Part shown: positions 1 to 5,834 of the stretch, one piece after another | Layout: every line of letters starts with the position of its first letter | Position numbering within the stretch: the stretch's first letter is position 1 | Source of the DNA: an uncultured Collinsella sp. | Lineage (GTDB): Bacteria > Actinomycetota > Coriobacteriia > Coriobacteriales > Coriobacteriaceae | Reading direction: 5' to 3' | Length of the DNA stretch: 5,834 bases | NCBI GenBank assembly: GCA_900548935.1 | Contig: URMR01000114.1 | Span: forward strand, 1 to 5,834 | The notes under the pieces: model-generated | The model's input: the letters and a program-made list of their open reading frames with translations, nothing else | Told to the model about the DNA's origin: nothing | The model's database searches: none | Translations under genes and position numbers: made by a program

Positions 1-533
1 TAGTGGACGCGGCGCTTGCTGCCGGCGGCCACGACAACGTGACCGTAGTAGTCGTTGACCTGGTTGACGATGGCGTCATGCGCGAGGCAAAGCGCGTCCG
101 CCGCCGCAACATCACCATTGCCGCCGTCCTGGGTATCGCTTTTGTGCTTGCGGCAGTTATCTGGACCTACGCGGGCATCACCGGCTCGTACTACCTGGGC
201 ACCTACAAGAACACCGTCGCGGTCTACCGGGGCATTCCCGGCGAGCCGCTCGGCCTTAAGCTGCACTGGCTCGAGAGCACGACCTCCATCGAGCTGTCCG
301 ACCTGCCCGAAGACACGCAAAATCGCCTGAAGGCGGGTATTCAGCAGACGGGCATCGACGATGCGCAGGACACCATCTCCAAGTACCGCCATCAGATCGA
401 CGAGGAGCAGACCCGTCAGGTGATCGACGCGCAAACAATCCGCAATAACACCGATCAGAGTTCGGCCTCCGAATCGGATTCCGAGAAAACCGCCGAACAG
501 TCCGCCGAGGCCGAAGCCTCCGATAAGAATTAG
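1..533 (+). CDS. pstP: PP2C-family Ser/Thr protein phosphatase, C-terminal part (5' partial)
   Basis: This is the end of a membrane-anchored, metal-dependent PP2C phosphatase that removes phosphates placed by PknB-type kinases. The frame is open at the window edge (codons start at base 3, and the split codon before it, NTA, cannot be a stop), so the GTG at base 3 is an internal Val and most of the catalytic domain lies upstream. Counting that Val as 1, visible parts are the last PP2C motif, GGHDNVTVVVVD (8-19), whose Asp11 is a metal ligand in the family; a basic stretch (about 27-35); one membrane helix (about 37-59); and an extracellular domain ending in a Ser/Glu-rich tail (from about 150). 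This layout matches mycobacterial PstP. The stop lies 16 bases before the next ATG, indicating one operon with the RodA-PbpA and PknB genes. The family call is firm; the symbol rests on context and architecture. Confidence 0.9.
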   Translation, partial: VDAALAAGGHDNVTVVVVDLVDDGVMREAKRVRRRNITIAAVLGIAFVLAAVIWTYAGITGSYYLGTYKNTVAVYRGIPGEPLGLKLHWLESTTSIELSDLPEDTQNRLKAGIQQTGIDDAQDTISKYRHQIDEEQTRQVIDAQTIRNNTDQSSASESDSEKTAEQSAEAEASDKN

Positions 534-541
534 AAAGGGAG
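534..541 (+). promoter_or_regulatory. Ribosome binding site deciding the rodA-pbpA start
   Basis: AAAGGGAG follows directly after the phosphatase stop and sits 8 bases before the ATG at 550. An in-frame GTG at 541 would extend the protein by three residues, but its G is the last base of this Shine-Dalgarno, so it cannot be served by it. The ATG at 550 is therefore the better start. Confidence 0.8.
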
Positions 542-549
542 TGCCGCTT

Positions 550-3420
550 ATGAGTCGCCGCAACACCGAACTGCTTTTGCTCATCGCCTCGGCGTTCCCC
601 GTCATCCTGCTGTATGCGATGTACGTGCTCACCGCAGGCGCCGCCATCTCGTTTGAGACACTTGCCGTTCCGATCGGCCTCTTTGCCGCCTTCGCCGCGG
701 CGCATATCGCCGTGCGCATTCTGGCACCCGGCGCCGACCCGGCCATCCTGCCCATCGTCTTTGTACTTTCGGGCATTGGCATCACGTTTGTGACGCGCTT
801 GGCGCCCACGCTCGCCATCTCGCAGCTCGTCATCCTGTTTATCTCGGTGGCGCTGATGGTAGGTACGCTTGCGCTGATCAAAAACCTCGACGTGGTCATG
901 CGCTACAAGTACACCTTTGGCATCATCGGCATCATCTTGCTGATGCTGCCCATCTTTATCGGCACCACGATCTCGGGCTCCAAACTATGGATTCGCATCG
1001 CCGGCTTTACCATTCAGCCCGGCGAGTTCGCCAAGGTCTTTATCGTGCTGTTCCTGGCCGGTTACCTGGCCGAGAACCGCGAGCTGCTCTCTATCTCCAA
1101 CCGCAAGATCTTGGGTCTTAAGATTCCGCGCCTGCGCCTGCTGCTGCCGCTGTTCGCAGTCTGGGGCGTTTGCCTACTCGTCGTTGTCTTCGAACGCGAC
1201 CTGGGCTCGGCCCTGCTGTTCTACACCATCTTCTTGCTGATGCTCTACGTTGCCACGGGTCGCTTCTCGTATGTCATCATCGGCCTTGCGCTCTTGGCCG
1301 TGGGGGCCGTGGGCGCCTACAAGTTCCTGTCGCACGTCCAGGTGCGTTTCCAGGTCTGGGCCGATCCCTTTAAGGATGCACAGGGTCAGGGCTACCAGAT
1401 TGTCCAGTCCCTCTTCTCGCTGGCCGACGGCGGCCTTGTTGGCGTCGGCATTGGCAACGGTATGGCCAATAACATCCCCGTCGTCGAGTCCGACTTTATC
1501 TTCTCGGCTATCGGCGAGGAGATGGGCCTTTTGGGCGGCGGCGCCGTTCTTATCCTGTTTATGCTCTTTGCCGTGCGCGGCCTCACCACGGCAGCCCGTG
1601 CCAAGTCCGACCTTGCCGCTTTTAGCGCTACCGGTCTTACGGCCGCTATCAGCTTCCAGGCTTTCTTAATCGTTGGTGGCGTTACCCGCCTAATCCCGTT
1701 GACCGGCGTCACCCTGCCCTTTATGAGCCAGGGCGGCTCCTCGCTGCTGGCAAGCTTTATCATCGTCGCGCTTTTGCTGCGCGCCGGTGACGAGGCAACC
1801 GGTCGCGAGGCCGAGCTCACCGGCACCGGCACCATGGCCGCCATCACCGACGACCAGGTCGCCTCGGCGGCCTCCCCGACCGGCACGCGCTTCGCCACTT
1901 CGTCTTCGTATGCCCGCGGCAGCCACTCCGCCGGCTCGCGCATGCGCCGTCGTCTGCTCGACACGCCCGAATCCGGCGTACTCGGCCGCGTGGCGCTCGC
2001 CAATCGACTGACCCGCGCCGTGTTCGCCTTTACGGCACTGTTCGCCATCCTTATCGGCAACCTCACCTATGTCCAGGTCATCAAGGCCAAGGACTATCAG
2101 GACATGCCGACCAACAACCACACCATCGCGCGCTCCAAATACATCCAGCGCGGCTCCATCATCACGTCCGACGGCGTGACGCTGGCCGAGTCACTGCAGC
2201 AGGAAGACGGCACCTACGCCCGCTCCTACCCCAACGGAAACATGGCCGCTCACGTGGTGGGCTATGTAAGCCAGCAGTACGGCACCGCGGGTGTCGAGAG
2301 CGTCATGAACGACACGCTCACCGGCTCCAAGGATTACTCTAGCTGGAACAACGCCCTCGCGTCGCTCGCGGGCCAAAACCAACCGGGCAACACCGCCAAG
2401 CTCACCATCGACTCGCGCATCCAGACGGCTGCCGAACAGGCGCTCAAGGACTTTAAGGGCGCCGTGGTGGTTATGGACCCGCGCACCGGCGCGGTCCTCG
2501 CATGCGCCAGCTCGCCCACCTACGACAACACCAACATCGACGCCCTGATGCAATCGGGTGGTGGCGAGGACGGCTCCATGTACGACCGCGCCATGAACGC
2601 GCTCTACACCCCGGGCTCCACGTTTAAGGTCGTCACACTTGCCGCGGCGCTCGAGACCGGCACCGCCAGCCTTACGAGCACCTACAAGGCGCCCAGCTCC
2701 ATGGATATCGGCAACGCGCCGGTCACCAACTATGCCAATGAGAGCTACGGCACCATCAGCCTGCAGCAGGCCTTTGCCGTGTCCTCCAACGTCGTCTTCG
2801 GCCAGGTGGCAAACGAAGTTGGCGCAAACACGCTCGTACAGTTTGCCAACGCCTTTGGCTACGGCCAAAAGCTCGGCCAGGACCTGACCACCGCGGCTTC
2901 CATCATGGCCGACCCCTCGCTCATGACCGAGTGGGAGACCGCCTGGGCAGGCGCCGGCCAGCCCGTCGGCATGGACCACACGCCAGGCCCGCAGACCACC
3001 GTCATGCAAAACTGCGTGATAGCGGCGGCCATCGCCAACAGCGGCGTAGTCATGGACCCGTTCTTCGTGGCCCAGGTGCTCGCCCCCGACGGAACCGTGG
3101 TCAAGACCACGCAGTCCCGCTCGCTCGGCCAGGCCGTCAGCGCCACCACGGCCGAGCAGGTCAAGCAGGCCATGCTCGCGGTTGTCCAGTCCGGTACCGG
3201 TACCGATGCCCAGATTCCGGGCGTTAAGGTCGCCGGCAAGACCGGTTCGGCCGAGACCGGCGGCACCAACGTCAACTCGATGTTCGTCGGCTTCGCACCT
3301 TACGATTCACCCACAGTCGCTATCTCGGTGGCCTTGGAGGATTACGACAAGCACGAAGTCAAGGCGGCCAAGATCGCCGGCATCGTCCTGACCGCGGCAC
3401 TTGCCGCCCAAGGAGCGTGA
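550..3420 (+). CDS. rodA-pbpA: RodA/FtsW-family glycan polymerase fused to PbpA-type penicillin-binding protein
   Basis: A 956-residue bifunctional peptidoglycan synthase. Residues 1 to about 410 are a complete SEDS polymerase with many hydrophobic helices (ten expected in the family). Seen: KLWIRIAGFTIQPGEFAK, FERDLGSALL, GYQIVQSLFSLADGG, and TGVTLPFMSQGGSSLL. ESDFIF carries Asp315, equivalent to the catalytic Asp of RodA/FtsW. QPGE and FERDLG are the actinobacterial RodA variants of these motifs. A Ser/Thr/Gly/Ala-rich linker (about 411-483) is predicted cytoplasmic. It leads to one helix (about 490-512), a short RGSIITSDG pedestal and a transpeptidase domain with STFK (Ser690 nucleophile, Lys693), SSN (745-747) and KTG (897-899). 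The PBP half resembles mycobacterial PbpA, including YPNG and VVGYVSQQYG. In mycobacteria rodA and pbpA are adjacent separate genes; here they form one frame with no stop or frameshift visible. All catalytic motifs are intact, so both activities are expected. Division versus elongation role is not determined by sequence. Confidence 0.94.
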   Translation: MSRRNTELLLLIASAFPVILLYAMYVLTAGAAISFETLAVPIGLFAAFAAAHIAVRILAPGADPAILPIVFVLSGIGITFVTRLAPTLAISQLVILFISVALMVGTLALIKNLDVVMRYKYTFGIIGIILLMLPIFIGTTISGSKLWIRIAGFTIQPGEFAKVFIVLFLAGYLAENRELLSISNRKILGLKIPRLRLLLPLFAVWGVCLLVVVFERDLGSALLFYTIFLLMLYVATGRFSYVIIGLALLAVGAVGAYKFLSHVQVRFQVWADPFKDAQGQGYQIVQSLFSLADGGLVGVGIGNGMANNIPVVESDFIFSAIGEEMGLLGGGAVLILFMLFAVRGLTTAARAKSDLAAFSATGLTAAISFQAFLIVGGVTRLIPLTGVTLPFMSQGGSSLLASFIIVALLLRAGDEATGREAELTGTGTMAAITDDQVASAASPTGTRFATSSSYARGSHSAGSRMRRRLLDTPESGVLGRVALANRLTRAVFAFTALFAILIGNLTYVQVIKAKDYQDMPTNNHTIARSKYIQRGSIITSDGVTLAESLQQEDGTYARSYPNGNMAAHVVGYVSQQYGTAGVESVMNDTLTGSKDYSSWNNALASLAGQNQPGNTAKLTIDSRIQTAAEQALKDFKGAVVVMDPRTGAVLACASSPTYDNTNIDALMQSGGGEDGSMYDRAMNALYTPGSTFKVVTLAAALETGTASLTSTYKAPSSMDIGNAPVTNYANESYGTISLQQAFAVSSNVVFGQVANEVGANTLVQFANAFGYGQKLGQDLTTAASIMADPSLMTEWETAWAGAGQPVGMDHTPGPQTTVMQNCVIAAAIANSGVVMDPFFVAQVLAPDGTVVKTTQSRSLGQAVSATTAEQVKQAMLAVVQSGTGTDAQIPGVKVAGKTGSAETGGTNVNSMFVGFAPYDSPTVAISVALEDYDKHEVKAAKIAGIVLTAALAAQGA

Positions 3421-3470
3421 TGCCCGTGATCGAAGCACGAGCATGTGGCGCACTGCAGCCAACAGGCTAG
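3420..3470 (+). CDS. Possible 16-residue translation-coupled ORF between rodA-pbpA and pknB
   Basis: An ATG overlaps the rodA-pbpA stop (TGATG) and is preceded by AAGGAG at 3410-3415, four bases upstream, a good though slightly close Shine-Dalgarno. It encodes MPVIEARACGALQPTG and then a TAG. I recognise no function. It could be a leader peptide, the decayed start of a lost gene (mycobacteria have pknA at this place), or chance. The coupling signal is the only support. Confidence 0.2.
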   Translation: MPVIEARACGALQPTG

Positions 3471-3484
3471 CGGCAAGGCGCCAC
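3445..3484 (+). other. Imperfect hairpin in the rodA-pbpA/pknB gap
   Basis: GTGGCGC (3445-3451) pairs perfectly with GCGCCAC (3478-3484). Inside, GCAGCC (3455-3460) can pair with GGCTAGC (3465-3471) around an AACA loop with one bulged A. No T run follows, so it is not a standard terminator. It overlaps the small ORF at 3420-3470 and could adjust read-through, mRNA stability or expression of the kinase gene. In such GC-rich DNA a chance fold is also possible. Confidence 0.35.
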
Positions 3485-3542
3485 GCGGCCCCAGCGGCCA
3501 TGGATTTGGTACTACACACATCGTTGAGCGAATAAGTTAGTT

Positions 3543-3547
3543 AGGAG
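3543..3547 (+). promoter_or_regulatory. Ribosome binding site of pknB
   Basis: AGGAG lies five bases before the ATG at 3553. It supports this start, which also gives a kinase domain beginning at the usual place (RYLLKDKVGTGGMATV). Confidence 0.8.
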
Positions 3548-3552
3548 CAGGA

Positions 3553-5502
3553 ATGGAACAGAGGGTCCTCGGGGGAAGATACCTCCTCAAGGATAAGGTG
3601 GGAACGGGCGGCATGGCGACCGTCTTCCGCGCGCAAGATCAGGTCCTCGACCGCACGGTTGCCGTCAAGATCATGCTGCCGCAGTACGCCGGCGACGCCA
3701 CCTTTGCCGCACGCTTTAAGCAGGAGGCCCAGGCAGCAGCCGGCCTCTCCTCCCCCTATATCGTGGGCGTCTACGATTGGGGCAAGGACGGCGATACCTA
3801 TTACATCATCATGGAGTACCTGCGCGGTACCGACCTTAAGAGCGGCATCAAGAGCCACGGCGCCCTCGATCCCAAGAAGGTGGCGCAGATCGGCTCGCAG
3901 ATCAGCTCCGCGCTTTCGGTCGCCCACAAGCATGAGATCATCCACCGCGACATTAAGCCGCAAAACATCATGGTGCTGCCCGACGGCAACATCAAGGTCA
4001 TGGACTTTGGCATCGCGCGCGCAAAGAACAGCCACCTCACGCAGGACAACAATGTACTGGGCACCGCCCACTACGTAAGCCCCGAGCAAACGCGCGGTCA
4101 GGACCTCGGTCCCACCTCGGATATCTACTCCCTGGGCGTCGTGATGTACGAGTGCGCCACCGGTCGCGTCCCCTTTGACGGCGACGACGCCATCTCGGTT
4201 GCACTCAAGCAGGTAAACGAACTGCCGGTTCCGCCGAGCCAGATCAACTCCGGTGTCGATGCCGATCTGGAGCGCATCATCCTCAAGTGCATGGAGAAAG
4301 ACCCGGCCAACCGCTTCCAGACGGCAGATGAGCTGCGCCAGGTGCTCAACAACTACCTGTCCGGCCGCGCTGTCAACGTCTCCGAGCCCACGCGCATCAT
4401 TGGCGCCGCCGGCGACCTGGGCGCAACCAAGACCCGCGAGCTGTCCGATCAGACGCGCGCCATGGTACGTCCCGTCTCGGGCGTGAGCGGCCAGAGCAAC
4501 GCCCACAGCGCCGTTTCGGGCTCTACGGGCTCCTACGAGGTCGATCAGCCCAAGTCCAACAAGAACAAGATTATCGCCGCCGTAGTCGCCGCAATCGCCG
4601 TGGTTGGCGTTGTGGTGGCCTTCGCCACCGGACTCTTTGGGGGCGAGCAGGTTACGGTGCCCGATGTGCTTAACAAGGACCAGCAGACCGCTATCGAGCA
4701 GATCAAAGAGGCAGGCCTTGAGGTCGGAACCATCGACCAAAGCTACAACGACGATGTCGATGAGGGCAAGGTTGCCGAGCAGACCCCCAACGGCAACACC
4801 AAGAAGCCCAAGGGTACCAAGGTGAACCTGGTGATCTCCAAGGGCCCCAAGCCCTCCGAGAAGGTTGAGGTTCCGCAGCTCGTCGGCCTGACCAAGGACC
4901 AGGCTGAGGCCGCGCTGGCAAGCGTTGGACTCAAGGGCGAAGCAACCGAGGAGGCCAACGAGGCCGAAGAAGGCCAGGTCTTTGAGCAGGGCACTGATGC
5001 CGGCAAGGAAGTCGAGAAGGGCACGACCATCTCGTACAAGGTCTCCAGCGGACCCGACACCACCTCCGTCCCCGATCTGACCGACATGACCGAGGCCCAG
5101 GCACGCAACGCCCTCGACATGGCCGGTTTTGGCGTCGACGTGAGCTACCAGGAGAACGACTCCGTCACCGAGGGGACCGTCATTAGCTGGAACCCCAGCG
5201 GTAAGCAGAAGCCCGGCGCCACGATCACCGTCGTCATCGCCAAGAAGTCCGGCAAGGCAAACGTCCCGAGCAACCTGTACGGCAAGAGTATCTCCTCCGC
5301 CGTCACCGCGCTCAACAACGCCGGATTCTACAACATCGCATTCTGCGATCAGAACGGCAGCCCCGTGAGTGGCAATGAAAACGCCACCGTGACGGGCGTC
5401 TCCCCCACTGGCAAGCAGTCCACCGACAGCACGATCACGCTGACGGTTTCGATTTCTGGCTCGGGTTCCGATACGAGTGGCGACTCCAGCACGACTAACT
5501 AG
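3553..5502 (+). CDS. pknB: PknB-type transmembrane Ser/Thr protein kinase with PASTA repeats
   Basis: A 649-residue receptor kinase; family members bind muropeptides or lipid II outside and phosphorylate wall-synthesis and division proteins inside. The kinase domain (about 9-270) is complete: glycine loop GTGGMA (18-23), Lys39 in VAVK, helix-C Glu58, HRDIKPQN (131-138, Asp133 catalytic), DFG (151-153), SPE (176-178), Asp190 and Arg254. In the activation loop Thr163 aligns with Thr171 of mycobacterial PknB, while the Thr173 position is Asp165. A juxtamembrane stretch (about 272-337) has three Thr-Arg sites (Thr280, Thr294, Thr301). One helix spans about 340-358. Four PASTA-like repeats follow at about 366-430, 438-501, 504-565 and 569-635. 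The first three are typical (VPD/VPQ starts, Gly-Lys/Thr-rich ends) and the fourth is divergent (VPSNLYGKS). A Ser/Thr/Gly tail ends the protein. It is the last gene before a strong terminator. Family assignment is very secure. Confidence 0.97.
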   Translation: MEQRVLGGRYLLKDKVGTGGMATVFRAQDQVLDRTVAVKIMLPQYAGDATFAARFKQEAQAAAGLSSPYIVGVYDWGKDGDTYYIIMEYLRGTDLKSGIKSHGALDPKKVAQIGSQISSALSVAHKHEIIHRDIKPQNIMVLPDGNIKVMDFGIARAKNSHLTQDNNVLGTAHYVSPEQTRGQDLGPTSDIYSLGVVMYECATGRVPFDGDDAISVALKQVNELPVPPSQINSGVDADLERIILKCMEKDPANRFQTADELRQVLNNYLSGRAVNVSEPTRIIGAAGDLGATKTRELSDQTRAMVRPVSGVSGQSNAHSAVSGSTGSYEVDQPKSNKNKIIAAVVAAIAVVGVVVAFATGLFGGEQVTVPDVLNKDQQTAIEQIKEAGLEVGTIDQSYNDDVDEGKVAEQTPNGNTKKPKGTKVNLVISKGPKPSEKVEVPQLVGLTKDQAEAALASVGLKGEATEEANEAEEGQVFEQGTDAGKEVEKGTTISYKVSSGPDTTSVPDLTDMTEAQARNALDMAGFGVDVSYQENDSVTEGTVISWNPSGKQKPGATITVVIAKKSGKANVPSNLYGKSISSAVTALNNAGFYNIAFCDQNGSPVSGNENATVTGVSPTGKQSTDSTITLTVSISGSGSDTSGDSSTTN

Positions 5503-5522
5503 TCATCAAGACGTTACCCACA

Positions 5523-5536
5523 GCGGCTGATGCCGC
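5523..5536. other. Small perfect hairpin after pknB
   Basis: GCGGC and GCCGC form a 5-bp stem with a TGAT loop, 20 bases after the pknB stop. There is no T run on either side, so it is not a terminator by itself. It may protect the 3' end of the mRNA or be incidental. Confidence 0.3.
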
Positions 5537-5554
5537 AAACACATTCGCTCAATG

Positions 5555-5593
5555 GCGCCCGTTTGCTCCCCCGGCAAGCGGGCGCTTTCTTTA
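5555..5593 (+). terminator. Rho-independent terminator of the operon
   Basis: GCGCCCGTTTGC (5555-5566) pairs with GCAAGCGGGCGC (5574-5585) over 12 positions with a single G-U pair, around a 7-base loop, and is followed by TTTCTTTAT. It lies 52 bases after the pknB stop. The reverse strand has no T run after the stem, so it acts in the + direction only. It marks the likely end of the phosphatase - synthase - kinase transcript. Confidence 0.88.
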
Positions 5594-5624
5594 TCCGAAG
5601 CAGCGAAAACTACGATATGCCTTT

Positions 5625-5670
5625 AAACCAGAAGAGCCCGGCACCGTAGCGGTACCGGGCTCGATTTTCC
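5625..5670. terminator. Terminator-like hairpin at the head of the repeat array
   Basis: GAGCCCGGCACC (5634-5645) pairs with GGTACCGGGCTC (5651-5662), 11 of 12 positions, around GTAGC. AAACCAGAA precedes it and GATTTTCC follows, so it fits a rho-independent terminator on the + strand. On the - strand it is followed by TTCTGGTTTAAA, a weaker T run. CCAGA (5628-5632) can also pair with TCTGG (5671-5675), enclosing the hairpin. On the - strand it follows a tRNA-like CACCA end, as a terminator after a tRNA gene would. Confidence 0.6.
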
Positions 5671-5768
5671 TCTGGTGCCCCCGGGCGGATTCGAAAACTC
5701 CCCCCGCGGGGAAATTGGTGACGCGGGTGTCGACGGTCCGAATCCGCCGACAGCTCCCACAAACCAGA
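5671..5768. repeat. tRNA-like repeat unit, copy 1
   Basis: A roughly 98-base unit bounded by TCTGGT (5671-5676) and ACCAGA (5763-5768), with an inner inverted pair GGCGGATTCG (5684-5693) and CGAATCCGCC (5739-5748). On the - strand, the 5671-5695 end reads like the 3' end of a bacterial tRNA: T loop TTCGAAT, T-stem half CCGCC, acceptor CGGGGGC, then ACCA. The matching 5' halves of T stem and acceptor are missing. On the + strand, 5728-5752 forms a T-arm-like hairpin (9 positions, one mismatch) with loop TCCGAAT. The unit thus carries two tRNA-3'-like segments in opposite orientations, joined by a centre with the palindrome CCCCGCGGGG (5702-5711). I could not fold either strand into a cloverleaf. 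Best read as a tRNA-derived repeat; pseudo-tRNA or attachment-site origin are alternatives. Confidence 0.55.
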
Positions 5769-5801
5769 AACGGCGCCGCTCTCGCGACGCCGTCATAATC
5801 T
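5761..5801. terminator. Second hairpin separator between repeat copies
   Basis: ACGGCG (5770-5775) pairs with CGCCGT (5788-5793) around a 12-base loop. It is preceded by AAACCAGAA and followed by CATAATC and then TTCTGGT, just as at 5625-5670. The flanks match the first separator while the stem sequence differs. The following T run is poor, so terminator activity is uncertain. Confidence 0.4.
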
Positions 5802-5834
5802 TCTGGTGCCCCCGGGCGGATTCGAAAACTCCCC
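5802..5834. repeat. tRNA-like repeat unit, copy 2 (cut by window end)
   Basis: All 33 visible bases are identical to 5671-5703, at an offset of 131 bases. The copy includes the tRNA-3'-like segment (minus-strand TTCGAATCCGCC and CGGGGGCACCA). The window stops inside the unit, so its length and whether it is a repeat or a true tRNA gene cannot be settled here. Confidence 0.7.

Noticed and set aside
541..549. GTG start for rodA-pbpA at 541
   Set aside because: The GTG overlaps the Shine-Dalgarno; the ATG at 550 has proper spacing.
2191..3009. Minus-strand open frame of 272 codons opposite the PBP domain
   Set aside because: It is antisense to intact catalytic motifs, its Gly/Val/Ala/Arg-rich composition is typical of shadow frames, and I found no convincing ribosome site.
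3500..3535. Short ORF MDLVLHTSLSE just before pknB
   Set aside because: It has no Shine-Dalgarno and only 11 codons; likely chance.
3506..3536. Possible promoter before pknB (TTGGTA with AATAAG or GAATAA)
   Set aside because: The -10 candidates match the consensus poorly and spacing is 18-19 bases. Not enough to call a promoter.
3541..4740. Long minus-strand open frame (399 codons) opposite pknB
   Set aside because: It lies antisense to an unmistakable kinase. Long shadow frames are common opposite GC-rich genes, and the translation shows no recognisable domain.
5671..5760. A functional tRNA gene on the minus strand
   Set aside because: The 3' end is tRNA-like, but the 5' acceptor strand (GCCCCCG expected) and the 5' half of the T stem are absent, and I could find no cloverleaf with an anticodon arm.
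5671..5834. CRISPR array
   Set aside because: Only two copies are visible, the 131-base period is too long, and the spacing contains conserved flanks and hairpins rather than unique spacers of uniform length.

Overview
The window looks like chromosome of a high-GC actinobacterium, most plausibly a gut Coriobacteriia member of the Collinsella type. This is inferred from the base composition, the gene order phosphatase - RodA - PbpA - PknB (the order of the mycobacterial cell-wall signalling operon), and motif variants in the RodA and PbpA parts that match the actinobacterial forms. No database search was possible, so the genus is a guess and the phylum-level call is firmer.

Layout: (1) 1-533, the 3' end of a membrane-anchored PP2C-type Ser/Thr phosphatase (PstP-like), cut by the window start. 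(2) 550-3420, one uninterrupted gene encoding a complete RodA/FtsW-family (SEDS) glycan polymerase fused through a roughly 70-residue linker to a complete PbpA-type class B penicillin-binding protein. (3) 3421-3552, a gap of 132 bases with a translation-coupled 16-codon ORF and an imperfect hairpin. (4) 3553-5502, a PknB-type receptor Ser/Thr kinase with one membrane helix and four extracellular PASTA-like repeats. (5) 5503-5834, no protein gene: a strong rho-independent terminator, then the start of a tandem array of tRNA-like repeat units separated by hairpins. The array runs off the window end.

The three proteins form one functional unit. PknB senses peptidoglycan fragments or lipid II outside the cell through its PASTA repeats and phosphorylates cytoplasmic targets. 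PstP reverses this. The RodA-PbpA fusion carries glycan polymerisation and transpeptidation for wall growth in one chain. All are on the + strand and closely spaced. The terminator after pknB marks the probable operon end.

The most notable points are the natural RodA-PbpA fusion, the absence of a separate pknA where mycobacteria carry it, an Asp in place of one activation-loop Thr in PknB, and the tRNA-like repeat array. I see no clear novel defence, mobile or RNA-guided system.
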